Of a stretch of 59,897 nucleotides of DNA, positions 17,381-26,320 are shown one piece after another. This stretch comes from an uncultured Alistipes sp. (GTDB taxonomy: Bacteria > Bacteroidota > Bacteroidia > Bacteroidales > Rikenellaceae), in contig CALUJN010000025.1 of the NCBI GenBank assembly GCA_944320985.1, positions 1-59,897 of the forward strand, written 5' to 3'. How positions within the stretch are numbered: position 1 is the first letter of the stretch; each line of letters begins with the position of its first letter. Position numbers and translations under genes: made by a program. The notes under the pieces were generated by a model that saw only the letters and a list, made by a program, of their open reading frames with translations, ran no database searches and was not told the DNA's origin.

Positions 17381-17686
17381 TCAGGCCTGGCCCATCTTGG
17401 GTCCCGTATCCGGGATCGGCGTCGGAGAGGGAATCTCAATCTTGCCCACATTGCTCTCGTAACGGACTATGTTGTCCTGCAGCGAGCGCAACAGCCGTTT
17501 GGCATGCTCCGGCGTAAGGATGATCCGGCTTTTGACGTGGGCTTTCGGCACTCCGGGCAGCACCGTCGCGAAATCGATGATGAACTCCGAGGTCGAGTGC
17601 GATATGATCGCCAGGTTCGAATAGTGGCCCTGGGCCACCGAATCGTCCAATTCAAGGTCGATACCGAATTGTTTCATCTCTGCCAT
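17381..17686 (-). CDS. DUF3467 family protein
   Basis: The 101-residue soluble protein contains the DUF3467 pattern (YSNLAIISHSTSEFIIDFA, then PKAHVKSRIILTPEHAKRLL). This small family is widespread in Bacteroidota and has no established function. The ATG at 17686 is chosen because the promoter box at 17710-17717 lies inside the longer open frame that begins at 17728. It is a single-gene transcript ending at the shared terminator. Confidence 0.85.
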   Translation of the reverse strand: MAEMKQFGIDLELDDSVAQGHYSNLAIISHSTSEFIIDFATVLPGVPKAHVKSRIILTPEHAKRLLRSLQDNIVRYESNVGKIEIPSPTPIPDTGPKMGQA

Positions 17687-17709
17687 ACCCTTCGGATGAT
17701 TGGTTTTTG

Positions 17710-17742
17710 CAAATTTAACCCCTTTCACCCTTCGATATGCAA
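17710..17742 (-). promoter_or_regulatory. Promoter of the DUF3467 gene (TTG-N22-TAAATTTG)
   Basis: On the minus strand TAAATTTG (17710-17717) is an exact -7 box. TTG at 17740-17742 lies 22 bases upstream, slightly long for the -33 spacing. It supports the ATG at 17686. Confidence 0.6.
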
Positions 17743-17847
17743 TCCCGAAGCCAAAGTTTTCGATATTTTATCAACATATCCGACTTTGCAAGGAACCTTT
17801 CAACCCCTTTTTTTGAGTTTCATGCCGCGGATATGACTCCTTTTTCG

Positions 17848-17855
17848 TATCTTTG
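17848..17855 (+). promoter_or_regulatory. -7 box (TATCTTTG) of the lysE-like/cmk transcript
   Basis: An exact TAnnTTTG match sits 27 bases before the LysE-like ATG; it overlaps a TTG at 17853 that could otherwise be taken as the start. No clear -33 element is seen. Confidence 0.55.
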
Positions 17856-17882
17856 TCGTCTAAAAACCTGCTGGCTGGAAAT

Positions 17883-18560
17883 ATGGCATTCGAGATCGTT
17901 GGAACCCTCTTTCGCGGAATCTGCGTCGGCATTGCGGCCTCCATCACCGTAGGCCCCGTGGCTGTGCTCTGTATTCAGAGGACCCTCTCCAAAAGCAGAA
18001 AATCCGGAATCGTATCCGGAATCGGAGTCGCCTGTGCCGACACCTTCATGGCAATGGCGGCCCTCTTTTTCTATTCGATGCTCCAGACCCAGATCGAGCA
18101 ATACAACACCCTGCTGAGAGTGATCGGCGGCATATTCGTCGTCATCGTCGGAGTATTCATCTTCGCTCAGAACCCCGTCCCGCAGATCCGACGAAACAGA
18201 GCCGGAAAAACATCCCTCTGGCAGGATTTCGTCTCCATATTCGGCCTTACGATCGCCAATTTCATCATGGTGATCCCCTATATCCTCGCCTTCTTCGCCG
18301 TATTCAAGATTTCAAGCGGCGAAATGACCGATCATACCGTCGGGGGATTTTTCCGCGCCCTGTTCGTCATCGCCGGATTCTTCTGCGGGGCCGCCGCATG
18401 GTGGACCCTCCTGGCCTGTGTCATCAACCTGTTCAGGCGTCGGTTCAGGCCCAGGCACATGCTGACAATCAACCATATAGCCGGAATAATCATCGGTATT
18501 CTGGGTATTTACACCATATTATCCACCTTCTTTGACATCTTCCCAAATGTCAGACACTAA
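17883..18560 (+). CDS. LysE-family exporter
   Basis: The 225-residue inner-membrane protein has about six hydrophobic segments and the LysE/RhtB N-terminal signature (GICVGIAASITVGPVAVLCI, with the conserved GP). The family exports amino acids or their analogues; the substrate here is unknown. The ATG at 17883 is set by the promoter box upstream. The end overlaps the cmk start by 14 bases, which suggests coupled translation. Confidence 0.85.
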   Translation: MAFEIVGTLFRGICVGIAASITVGPVAVLCIQRTLSKSRKSGIVSGIGVACADTFMAMAALFFYSMLQTQIEQYNTLLRVIGGIFVVIVGVFIFAQNPVPQIRRNRAGKTSLWQDFVSIFGLTIANFIMVIPYILAFFAVFKISSGEMTDHTVGGFFRALFVIAGFFCGAAAWWTLLACVINLFRRRFRPRHMLTINHIAGIIIGILGIYTILSTFFDIFPNVRH

Positions 18561-19254
18561 AACAAAAAACAAAATCATAATCGCTGTCGACGGTTTCTCC
18601 TCCTGCGGAAAAAGCACCTTTGCAAAGGCCATCGCCGCCCGTTTGGGCTACATATTCATCGACACCGGTGCGATGTATCGCGCCGTGACGCTCTATGCCC
18701 TCGAACACGGGGCCATCCGGTCGGGAATCGTCGACGAAGAGGCCGTCGTCAAACTCCTCAGCGAGATATCGATCTCCTTCCGCTTCAACCCCGAACGCGG
18801 TGCCAGCGACATCTACGTGAACGGGGATCTGGTCGAGGGCAAGATCCGAACGATCGAGGTCTCGAACTGTGTCAGCCGCGTCAGCGCCATCCCCGAAGTG
18901 CGGCACAAACTGGTCGCCATGCAGCAGGAGATGGGCCGTCGCCGGGGTGTGGTCATGGATGGTCGCGACATCGGGACAGTCGTATTCCCCGATGCCGAAT
19001 TGAAACTCTTCATGACGGCAGATCCCCTGGTTCGGGCCGAACGCCGTTACAAGGAGCTCCGGGAGAAGGGAATGGAAGTTTCACTCGAGGAGATCGAACG
19101 AAATGTCCGCGAACGGGACAAGGCCGACATGAGCCGTGCCATTTCGCCCCTCCGGCAAGCCCCGGATGCCGTCGTTCTGGACAACAGCCACATGACCGTC
19201 GAGGAGCAGATGACGTGGTTCCTCGAGCGATTCAACGAGGTGACGGACCGATAG
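18547..19254 (+). CDS. cmk: Cytidylate kinase
   Basis: The 235-residue protein phosphorylates CMP and dCMP with ATP. It has the P-loop GFSSCGKST, the motif FIDTGAMYRAVTLYAL, and VVMDGRDIGTVVFPDAELK, all diagnostic. The ATG at 18547 gives the family's usual N-terminus; an in-frame ATG at 18532 is possible. It overlaps the LysE-like gene and is followed by ispH after 131 bases of purine-rich spacer. The cmk-ispH neighbourhood is common in bacteria. Confidence 0.95.
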   Translation: MSDTKTKNKIIIAVDGFSSCGKSTFAKAIAARLGYIFIDTGAMYRAVTLYALEHGAIRSGIVDEEAVVKLLSEISISFRFNPERGASDIYVNGDLVEGKIRTIEVSNCVSRVSAIPEVRHKLVAMQQEMGRRRGVVMDGRDIGTVVFPDAELKLFMTADPLVRAERRYKELREKGMEVSLEEIERNVRERDKADMSRAISPLRQAPDAVVLDNSHMTVEEQMTWFLERFNEVTDR

Positions 19255-19385
19255 CCGGATCTCAGAAGACGGAGAGGACAAGGACGGGCCGAAAGGGATC
19301 GCGGGCGACCGGGAACGAAGGTTGAGACGGCCGAAAAACGTCGGCAGGTTCCAGTGGGAAGAGGCCGACACAAACAACAAGAATT

Positions 19386-20267
19386 ATGCGCATCGAGATA
19401 GATGATAAATCGGGGTTCTGCTTCGGCGTGGTGCGTGCAATCTCCCAGGCCGAAGAGGCCCTCGCCGAGGGCGGAACGGTCTATTCGCTCGGAGATATCG
19501 TGCACAACCGCATCGAGGTCCAACGGCTCGAAAAATTGGGCCTGCGGACCGTGACCCACGATGAAATGACGGAGATTGCCGGCGGACGGCTTCTGATCCG
19601 CGCCCACGGAGAACCCCCTACGACCTATGCCGAGGCACGGAAGTTGAAGATCCGCGTCATCGACGCCACCTGTCCCGTCGTGGCACGACTCCAGCGACGC
19701 GTAATACAGGCCCATGAGGCAATGCGTCCCGTCAACGGACAGGTCGTCATCCTCGGGAAACGGGGCCATGCCGAGGTTGTGGGACTCACGGGACAGGTCG
19801 AGGAGCCCACCATCGTCATCGAACGCAGCGAAGATCTCCAGGCCATCGACTTCTCACGACCGATCCATTTCCTCTCGCAGACCACACAGAGTATCTCGCT
19901 CTTCGAGGAGCTGGGGGCCGAGATGAAACGACGGGCCAAGGATCCCGAGCAGGTCCGCATCGACGACACGATCTGCCGTCAGGTTGCAAACCGGGAGCAG
20001 TACCTCACACAATTCGCCGCACGGTTCGACGTGGTGATCTTCGTCTGCGGACGAAAATCCTCAAACGGAAAGGTCCTTTCCGAGGTGTGCCGCAGGGCCA
20101 ATCCAAAGACCCACGTCGTCGAGGAGGCGGAAGAGGTCGAGGCCGGCTGGTTCGAAGGTGCCGGAAGCGTCGGCATCTGCGGAGCCACCTCCACCCCCAA
20201 ATGGCTCATGCAACAGGTGGCCGAAGTCATCGAGGAACAGGAGAGCCGGGCATTGCGGAGGGAATAG
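19386..20267 (+). CDS. ispH: 4-hydroxy-3-methylbut-2-enyl diphosphate reductase (IspH)
   Basis: The 293-residue iron-sulfur enzyme makes IPP and DMAPP in the last step of the MEP isoprenoid pathway. The three cluster cysteines are C12 (GFCFGV), C96 (ATCPVV) and C197 (DTICRQVANR). The substrate motif RKSSNGKVL and AHGEPP are also present. The start ATG fits the family, which begins about ten residues before the first Cys. A purine-rich spacer with no gene follows (20268-20473). Confidence 0.95.
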   Translation: MRIEIDDKSGFCFGVVRAISQAEEALAEGGTVYSLGDIVHNRIEVQRLEKLGLRTVTHDEMTEIAGGRLLIRAHGEPPTTYAEARKLKIRVIDATCPVVARLQRRVIQAHEAMRPVNGQVVILGKRGHAEVVGLTGQVEEPTIVIERSEDLQAIDFSRPIHFLSQTTQSISLFEELGAEMKRRAKDPEQVRIDDTICRQVANREQYLTQFAARFDVVIFVCGRKSSNGKVLSEVCRRANPKTHVVEEAEEVEAGWFEGAGSVGICGATSTPKWLMQQVAEVIEEQESRALRRE

Positions 20268-20283
20268 GCGCGGCGGAAGAGGC

Positions 20284-20323
20284 TCGGCAAAAGAGACAAA
20301 ACATCGGCAAAAGAGACAAAACA
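20284..20323 (+). repeat. Perfect 20-bp tandem duplication in the post-ispH spacer
   Basis: The 20-base unit tcggcaaaagagacaaaaca occurs twice back to back (20284-20303 and 20304-20323) within a purine-rich, gene-free spacer. It could vary in copy number; no function is evident. Confidence 0.85.
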
Positions 20324-20473
20324 AAAGAGGCGCGACGGACAAAACCCGAAAGAACCGACCGCAACCGGCAACGACGGGATCCGTCCGCAAGACAAAACAA
20401 ACAGTATGGAAAGAGGGGCCGCAGGAAAGAGCCCGACCCAAACGACAGAAAAGACCGAAAAACACGAATCGCC

Positions 20474-20953
20474 ATGAAATACTTCATTCGCTCGTTAAAA
20501 TATTTCTGCGCCCTGTGCGTTCTCTGTATAGCGATCATGTATCTGAACCGACTCGTCGGAACCGCCCGGCTCACCGTCCCGGAGACCTTCGAGGTGATGT
20601 TCCATACCCCCCGAGGCATGATGCTCCCGGTGGTGATCCTGTTGCTCGCGGCCTTTTATCCCAAGTTCGGATTCGTCGTGCGGCAGGTCGAAGGCGACAT
20701 CGTCGAGAATCGCAAGCAGATCCTCAACGCCTTCCGCTCCGAAGGCTTTTCGCTCCGCAGCGAAGACGAAGAGGGCATGATCTTCCGCGCAGACAACTGG
20801 GGTAAAAAAATCCTCCTGCTCGGAGAGGACGAACTCAAAGTTTCACAATACGGACAATGGATCCGAATCGAGGGAATTCGCCGTGGCGTCGCCCGCGTAC
20901 AGTATCGCCTCGATTCCTACCTGGAGATGATTCACCATGAAAAGAATGAATAG
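20474..20953 (+). CDS. Small inner-membrane protein upstream of the S41 protease
   Basis: The 159-residue protein has an N-terminal hydrophobic segment (FCALCVLCIAIMYL), a second one near residues 50-63 (LPVVILLLAAFY), and a soluble C-terminal part of about 90 residues. I do not recognise the family. The ATG at 20474 is chosen because the open frame upstream runs through low-complexity spacer and overlaps ispH. Its end overlaps the S41 protease gene by 17 bases, so the two are probably translated together and may act together at the membrane. Confidence 0.75.
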   Translation: MKYFIRSLKYFCALCVLCIAIMYLNRLVGTARLTVPETFEVMFHTPRGMMLPVVILLLAAFYPKFGFVVRQVEGDIVENRKQILNAFRSEGFSLRSEDEEGMIFRADNWGKKILLLGEDELKVSQYGQWIRIEGIRRGVARVQYRLDSYLEMIHHEKNE

Positions 20954-22607
20954 AAAATACTGCCCTCTGGCCCTGGCTTCGGGACTCGTTGCCATCGCCG
21001 CCGTCACGATCTTCGCCGCCCGGAACGACTTCGGGCTCGGACGCAACATGGAGATCACCGTCAACATGATGCGGGAACTTGCCCTCAACTATGTCGATCC
21101 GGTCGATCCCGACCGCCTCATGGAGGGTGCCGCCGCAGGAATGGTCAACGACCTGGACCCCTACACGGAGTACATCCCCGAGAAGGGAATGCAGGATTTC
21201 GAACTCCTGACCACCGGCAAATACGGCGGAATCGGAGCCCTTATCCGTCAGAAGGAGGATTACGTCCGCATCGCTCAACCCTACGAGGGCTCCCCCGCCG
21301 ACCGGGCCGGACTCAAGATCGGAGACAAGATCCTCGCCATCGACGGCAAGGATGCCAAGGGTTTTACGACCGAACAGGTCTCGAACCGTCTCAAGGGAGA
21401 GCCCGGCAGCAAGGTCCGCGTCACGGTCGAGCACCTCGACGGCTCCCGTGAAACGCAAACGATCCGACGGCAGCGGATTGCAATCCCCGGAGTCCCCTAT
21501 GCCGGATGGATTGCGGACGGTATCGGATACATCCGTCACAGCGACTTCACAGAAGGGTGTTACGAGGAGATGCGCGCCGCCATCGAACGGCTGCGCAACG
21601 AGGGTGAGCTCAAGGGCCTCGTCCTCGACTACCGATCCAACGGCGGCGGAATCATGCAGGAGGCCGTCAAGATCCTCGGCATGTTCGTCCCGAAAGGCAC
21701 CGAGGTCGTCAGCACAAAGGGACGAACCGAAGAGTCCAGGCAGGTCTTCCCCACCAACACCGAACCGGCCTTCCCGGATCTGCCGCTCGCCGTGCTCATC
21801 AACGGGAGTTCCGCTTCGGCAGCCGAAATCGTCTCCGGAGCCCTGCAGGACCTCGACCGTGCCGTGTTGATCGGTCAGCGGAGCTTCGGCAAGGGCCTCG
21901 TGCAATCCACCAAGCCCCTCGGATACAACACCATGCTCAAGCTGACCACGGCAAAATACTATATCCCCTCGGGACGCTGCATCCAGGCCATCGACTACTC
22001 CCACTCACAAGAGGGTGATATCCGCACGATCCCCGATTCGCTGATCTCCGAATTCGCGACACGCGCCGGGCGCAAAGTCTACGACGGGGGCGGCATCATG
22101 CCCGATATCCGGACCGAACCCGAATATATTTCGCGATTTGCCGTGACGCTCTATGCCATGGGATTCATCGAGGACTTCGGGGACGAATACACCCGGCGCA
22201 ATCCCGGGCAGCAGATCGACATCCGCACCTTCTCGATCTCGGAAAAGGACTACGACGACTTCACCGCCTTCATGAAGGACAAGAAGGTCCCCTATGAGTC
22301 GGATACACGCCGGGCATTGAAGGCTCTGAAAAAAGCCGCGGAAGAGGATCGTTTCGCGGACCTCAAGGAGCGCTTCGAAAAGGTCGAGGCCGAACTGAAG
22401 GACGATACCCAGACCAACCTCGAAACCTACCGCGAACAGATCATCGAGACGATCAACAACGATATCGTGATGCGACACGGCTATCAGGCCGGAGTCATCG
22501 AACACTCCCTGCCCAACGACGTCGAAGTGAAACGGGCCCTCGAGGTGCTCGCAAACCCCGAGGAGTATCACCGTATCCTCGCCGAACAGGATACGCCCCG
22601 CAAATAA
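20937..22607 (+). CDS. S41 family carboxy-terminal processing protease
   Basis: The 556-residue protein has an N-terminal signal or anchor, a helical cap, a PDZ domain (about 95-180; YGGIGALIRQ and SPADRAGLKIGDKILAIDG) and the S41 catalytic domain. The Ser/Lys dyad is visible: S294 in NGSSASAAE and K319 in RSFGKGL, 25 residues apart as in Prc. These enzymes trim or degrade periplasmic proteins from the C-terminus. A helical tail of about 150 residues follows. The ATG at 20937 or 20946 is possible. A histidine kinase gene follows after 26 bases. Confidence 0.93.
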   Translation: MKRMNRKYCPLALASGLVAIAAVTIFAARNDFGLGRNMEITVNMMRELALNYVDPVDPDRLMEGAAAGMVNDLDPYTEYIPEKGMQDFELLTTGKYGGIGALIRQKEDYVRIAQPYEGSPADRAGLKIGDKILAIDGKDAKGFTTEQVSNRLKGEPGSKVRVTVEHLDGSRETQTIRRQRIAIPGVPYAGWIADGIGYIRHSDFTEGCYEEMRAAIERLRNEGELKGLVLDYRSNGGGIMQEAVKILGMFVPKGTEVVSTKGRTEESRQVFPTNTEPAFPDLPLAVLINGSSASAAEIVSGALQDLDRAVLIGQRSFGKGLVQSTKPLGYNTMLKLTTAKYYIPSGRCIQAIDYSHSQEGDIRTIPDSLISEFATRAGRKVYDGGGIMPDIRTEPEYISRFAVTLYAMGFIEDFGDEYTRRNPGQQIDIRTFSISEKDYDDFTAFMKDKKVPYESDTRRALKALKKAAEEDRFADLKERFEKVEAELKDDTQTNLETYREQIIETINNDIVMRHGYQAGVIEHSLPNDVEVKRALEVLANPEEYHRILAEQDTPRK

Positions 22608-22633
22608 ATCCGTAAAAGCAATCCGGACCGGAG

Positions 22634-23809
22634 ATGAAATTCCGCATCAACAAGTTCTCGTTCCGAAACCGCGTCGTCGTCATCGTCGTCGGACTCGCAC
22701 TCGGAGCCCTGTCGCTCCTCTACACCAACGAGATGGCCCGGAAACTCAAGGGAAAGGAACAACACGACGTGGCTCTCTGGGCACACGCCATGGAACGCGT
22801 GAGCCGCGATATCATGGGCACCATCCAGGATCCGCTCATCGCCGACATCATGTCCACGGGAAACAACATCCCGTTCATCATCACCAACGAAAACCTCGAG
22901 GTCGTAAACTCCCACCTCGTTCCGGAAAAGATCATCGACCATCCCGACCGGCTCCGCAAACAACTCGACAAGTTCATGTCCGAGAATCAGCCCATTCCCG
23001 TACGGTTCCGATTCTCCACGGAGCACTACCATCTGATCTTCTACGGAAAATCGGCGCTGCTCAAGTCGCTGTACTACTTCCCGTACATTCAGATTCTCGT
23101 CATCGCGATATTCATCATTCTGGGATTCATCGCCTTCCGTTCGTCAAAACACGACGAACAGAATCGCGTCTGGATCGGACTCGCCAAGGAGACCGCCCAT
23201 CAGTTGGGAACCCCCACCTCCTCGCTGCTCGGGTGGATCGAGTATCTCCGCTCGCAGGATATCGACCAGACGGCCGTCGAGGAGATGAACAAGGACCTCA
23301 CCCACCTGATGAAGATCACGGACCGATTCTCCAAGATCGGATCCGAAACCCCGCTTACTCCGGCAAACATCAACGAAGTGGTCGGAGAATCGGTCATGTA
23401 CTTCCGCAAACGCATCCCTCGAAACGTTACGCTCGATTACAACGGACTGGCCATCGCTCCCGTCCAGGCCAATATCAACGCCGCCCTGTTCGAGTGGGTG
23501 GTCGAGAACCTCATGAAGAATTCGCTCGACGCCCTGCAGGGACACGGAGCCATCGACGTAAGGATCTCCTCGGACGACAAACAGGTGATGATCGACGTCA
23601 AGGATACCGGGAAAGGGATTCCCAAAAGCAACTGGAAGCGCATCTTCGAACCCGGATTCACGACCAAGACCCGAGGTTGGGGACTCGGACTCTCGCTCTC
23701 GCGGCGCATCGTCGAAGAGTACCACCAGGGGAAGATTGCCGTGATCGACTCCGAAATCGGGAAGGGTACCACCATTCGGATCACCCTTAAACGGACCTTT
23801 GCGGGATGA
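22634..23809 (+). CDS. Orphan membrane sensor histidine kinase
   Basis: The 391-residue protein has a membrane helix near residues 14-30, a periplasmic part of about 120 residues, a second helix (about 155-172), then the kinase core. The phosphoacceptor region is KETAHQLGTPTSSL with H189; the usual E after H is Q. The N box (ENLMKNSLDAL) and G boxes (DTGKGI, GWGLGLSL) are intact. No response regulator is encoded nearby, so the partner is unknown. The gene follows the S41 protease by 26 bases and its stop overlaps the next start as ATGA, so it lies inside an operon. Confidence 0.9.
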   Translation: MKFRINKFSFRNRVVVIVVGLALGALSLLYTNEMARKLKGKEQHDVALWAHAMERVSRDIMGTIQDPLIADIMSTGNNIPFIITNENLEVVNSHLVPEKIIDHPDRLRKQLDKFMSENQPIPVRFRFSTEHYHLIFYGKSALLKSLYYFPYIQILVIAIFIILGFIAFRSSKHDEQNRVWIGLAKETAHQLGTPTSSLLGWIEYLRSQDIDQTAVEEMNKDLTHLMKITDRFSKIGSETPLTPANINEVVGESVMYFRKRIPRNVTLDYNGLAIAPVQANINAALFEWVVENLMKNSLDALQGHGAIDVRISSDDKQVMIDVKDTGKGIPKSNWKRIFEPGFTTKTRGWGLGLSLSRRIVEEYHQGKIAVIDSEIGKGTTIRITLKRTFAG

Positions 23810-25017
23810 GGCAGGGACAGGTACATAGCGGAAGCAAGGCCTCGGTTTCCGAAACGGATTCACAGACAATCAAAAAGAGCGATTCCCGGAATACAGTCCG
23901 GGGTTTGCAGGAGCACAAAAGTTCCGTACGGTCCGGAAAAGAGGCGTCGAACACCGGAGAATCGAACATGCTGCATCAGAGCACCGCGATCTCGGACCGT
24001 TCCGAGGCCGATCCGGCAGACGCAGGAGTCTCGGAAGGCACGGCGGTCTCAGATGACACGGCAGTTTCGGAGGGCACAGCAGTTTCGGGGGGTACTGCAG
24101 TTTCGAGAAGCGCGGGAGGCGATTCTCCAGCTCCGGTGAGTGATTCTCTTGCCTTCAGAAGGGACTCCCTGCACGCCACACCGCTCGAATCCTGGCACTT
24201 CTCCCATCTGGACTCCCTGTGTTTCGGATGGTGCGGCAAACGCCACGATGCAACTTCGGAGGTTTGCTGGCGCGACACCTCGGCAACGGCTCTCTTCGGG
24301 CACGAATCCTGTCTCGTACAACCCGAACGGATCGAACGCCCCGCCGGAGCCTCGCTCACGGATAACGCCGTATTTCAGGGCTTCGTGCTGCTGCTTGCGG
24401 CCACCTACGCCACACTCCTCTATCGGAATCTCGGAGACGTCAAGACCCTGCTGAACAGAATATCCCGCGAATCGGCCTCGGGAGAGCGCCTCAGCGAAGA
24501 GCCCGGAGCCAGCGGCTTCTCCCGGTTCCTGAATGTCTCGACGGCAATCGGCATGCTCTTCATGGGGGTCATCGTCGTCAAATACGGCGACACGCTCATG
24601 CCGCCCGAGCTCGGCAAGGCCCTCTCACACGGAGCCGTTCTCGCCCTGAGCCTCCTGGCAACTCTCGCCTGGTTCCTCATCATCCTCTTCCAGTCCTCGG
24701 CCATCCGGATTGCCGGAGCAATCACGCTCTCCCAAGATTTCATCACACAACTCGCCCTGTTGCGCCGAACCTATTTCGCACTCGCCGTCCTCATCACCTC
24801 GCCTCCTTTGCTGCTCTTCGCGCTCTGTCCCCGCGGAACCGGAGGCGTATGGTTCATCTGCGTGGCCGTGGAATTGATCATTACGGCCGTTTTATACCTT
24901 AAGGAATCCCTGAACCTCTTTATTTCTAAAAAAATTTCGATTTTGCATTGGTTTTTGTACCTTTGCACCGTAGAAGTCTTCCCAATCAGCCTTTTATGGC
25001 TCTTGGCGACAAGATGA
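23806..25017 (+). CDS. DUF4271 membrane protein with a repetitive N-terminal tail
   Basis: The C-terminal half (about 185-403) has five to six hydrophobic helices and fits DUF4271, a Bacteroidota family usually located just before hemD, as here. The first 180 residues are hydrophilic, Ser/Glu-rich and of low complexity, with a six-residue repeat (VSxxTA) four times at residues 75-98. I kept the ATG at 23806 because it overlaps the kinase stop as ATGA; a later start at 23968 is possible. Function is unknown. A promoter for hemD lies inside the 3' end. Confidence 0.75.
   Translation: MRQGQVHSGSKASVSETDSQTIKKSDSRNTVRGLQEHKSSVRSGKEASNTGESNMLHQSTAISDRSEADPADAGVSEGTAVSDDTAVSEGTAVSGGTAVSRSAGGDSPAPVSDSLAFRRDSLHATPLESWHFSHLDSLCFGWCGKRHDATSEVCWRDTSATALFGHESCLVQPERIERPAGASLTDNAVFQGFVLLLAATYATLLYRNLGDVKTLLNRISRESASGERLSEEPGASGFSRFLNVSTAIGMLFMGVIVVKYGDTLMPPELGKALSHGAVLALSLLATLAWFLIILFQSSAIRIAGAITLSQDFITQLALLRRTYFALAVLITSPPLLLFALCPRGTGGVWFICVAVELIITAVLYLKESLNLFISKKISILHWFLYLCTVEVFPISLLWLLATR
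24028..24117 (+). repeat. 18-bp coding minisatellite (VSxxTA)n
   Basis: Four 18-bp units (24028-24099) encode VSEGTA, VSDDTA, VSEGTA and VSGGTA, and a fifth (to 24117) is degenerate. Changes in copy number would keep the reading frame. Confidence 0.85.
24958..24965 (+). promoter_or_regulatory. -7 box (TACCTTTG) for hemD inside the DUF4271 gene
   Basis: An exact TAnnTTTG match in an AT-rich stretch near the end of the upstream gene. A TTTG lies only 12 bases before it, too close for the usual -33 spacing. The leader before hemD would be about 75 bases. Confidence 0.5.
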
Positions 25018-25048
25018 AACACGAAGATAAATCTAAACATCCGCAACG

Positions 25049-25915
25049 TTGAAAGTTAAGAGTCTATTGGTTTCGCAACCGAGACCCGCAATCATCGAAA
25101 AGTCTCCGTTCTTCGAATTGGCCCAGAAATACCAGGTCGAAGTGGCATACAAGCCTTTTATACGGGTGGAAGGGGTCTCTCTGAAAGAGTTCCGGGCACA
25201 AAGAATCGAAATCCTCGCCCATACGGCCGTGATCTTCACCTCCCGGACTACCGTCGACAGTTTCTTCCATATCTGCGAGGAGGCGCGTATCACGGTTCCC
25301 GAGACCATGAAGTACATCTGCCAGACCGAGGCCGTCGCCCTCTATCTCCAGAAGTACATCGTATACCGCAAACGCAAGATATCCTTTGCGGACGGTTCCT
25401 TCACCTCGCTCGTTGAACTCATCATCAAACACAAGGAGGAGAAGTTCCTCCTCGCCCTGAGCGAACCCCACAAACCCGAGCTCCCCGAGACCCTCGCCAA
25501 ACTCAAACTCGCCGTCGATCCCGTGATCCTCGCCCGAACGGTTGCCAGCGATCTCGAGGCCATCAAAATGGAGGAGTACGACCTGCTGGCTCTCTATTCT
25601 CCGTCGGATGTCAAGGCTTTGGTCGAAAAATTCGGAACCGAAGAGTTGCCGGCTGTCGCCGTATTCGGAGAAGGAACGCTCAAGGCCGCTCTTGAAGCCG
25701 GCATTCAGGTCCTGGCAAATGCCCCCACCCCCGAGGCTCCCTCGATGGTCAAGGCCATCGATCTGCTCATCCAGAAGATTCAGAAGGGTGACGAAATCGC
25801 CCCCGTGGAACTCGTGACCGATGCACGCAAGGAGGAGTTCATCCGTACGCAGCAGCACAAACTCGCAAAAAAAAGCCGCGTACGTCGTATTCCTGCCGCT
25901 GAAACCAATAAATAA
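25049..25915 (+). CDS. hemD: Uroporphyrinogen-III synthase (HemD)
   Basis: The 288-residue protein fits the divergent HemD family (cyclises hydroxymethylbilane to uroporphyrinogen III on the way to haem, sirohaem or corrin). Visible features are the opening KSLLVSQPRP, AVIFTSRTTVDSF, and YSPSDVKALVEKFG. The start is TTG at 25049: a stop codon lies 13-15 bases before it in frame and no ATG precedes the conserved N-terminus. The C-terminal 40 residues are basic. The DUF4271-hemD-rnpA-yidD order is common in Bacteroidota. The identification rests on family pattern and context. Confidence 0.85.
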   Translation: MKVKSLLVSQPRPAIIEKSPFFELAQKYQVEVAYKPFIRVEGVSLKEFRAQRIEILAHTAVIFTSRTTVDSFFHICEEARITVPETMKYICQTEAVALYLQKYIVYRKRKISFADGSFTSLVELIIKHKEEKFLLALSEPHKPELPETLAKLKLAVDPVILARTVASDLEAIKMEEYDLLALYSPSDVKALVEKFGTEELPAVAVFGEGTLKAALEAGIQVLANAPTPEAPSMVKAIDLLIQKIQKGDEIAPVELVTDARKEEFIRTQQHKLAKKSRVRRIPAAETNK

Positions 25916-25951
25916 GGGATAATCCATCCCAGAATCAAAATTTCAAACCGT

Positions 25952-26320
25952 ATGTCCTCGCACTCGCTTCCCCGCAACGAAAGACTTCGCTCGCTGGGAG
26001 CGGTGCGTCGACTTTTTGAAGCCGGAGAGAGCGGATTCACTTTCCCGTTCCGGTATGTCTGGTTCGCAGAACCCGATACGGAACGAAGCGTCGAGGTGCT
26101 CTTCTCCGTCCCGAAGAAGTTCCACAAAAGGGCCAACAAGCGGAACCTTCTCCGCAGAAGAACCAAGGAGGCATACCGTCTCCAGAAACAGATCCTTACG
26201 GAGGGCCTCCCGCAGAATCTCGATCTCGCACTCATCTACTCCTCGAAAGAGATCCTCTCCGCAAAATCCATCGCTCATGCCGTACACCGGATTCTGGAAT
26301 CGGTTGCTGAGCGTCTGTAA
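25952..26320 (+). CDS. rnpA: Ribonuclease P protein component
   Basis: The 122-residue basic protein assists RNase P RNA in cutting tRNA 5' leaders. The N-terminus [20 protein letters not shown] and the central RNR motif [19 protein letters not shown] are diagnostic. It starts 36 bases after hemD and its 3' end overlaps yidD by 44 bases. In most bacteria rnpA follows rpmH; here rpmH is 19 kb away on the other strand. Confidence 0.95.
   Translation: MSSHSLPRNERLRSLGAVRRLFEAGESGFTFPFRYVWFAEPDTERSVEVLFSVPKKFHKRANKRNLLRRRTKEAYRLQKQILTEGLPQNLDLALIYSSKEILSAKSIAHAVHRILESVAERL

Noticed and set aside
20268-20473. Possible N-terminal extension of the membrane protein at 20474
   Set aside because: The open frame upstream is a run of Lys, Arg, Gln and Asp from low-complexity DNA, and it overlaps the end of ispH.
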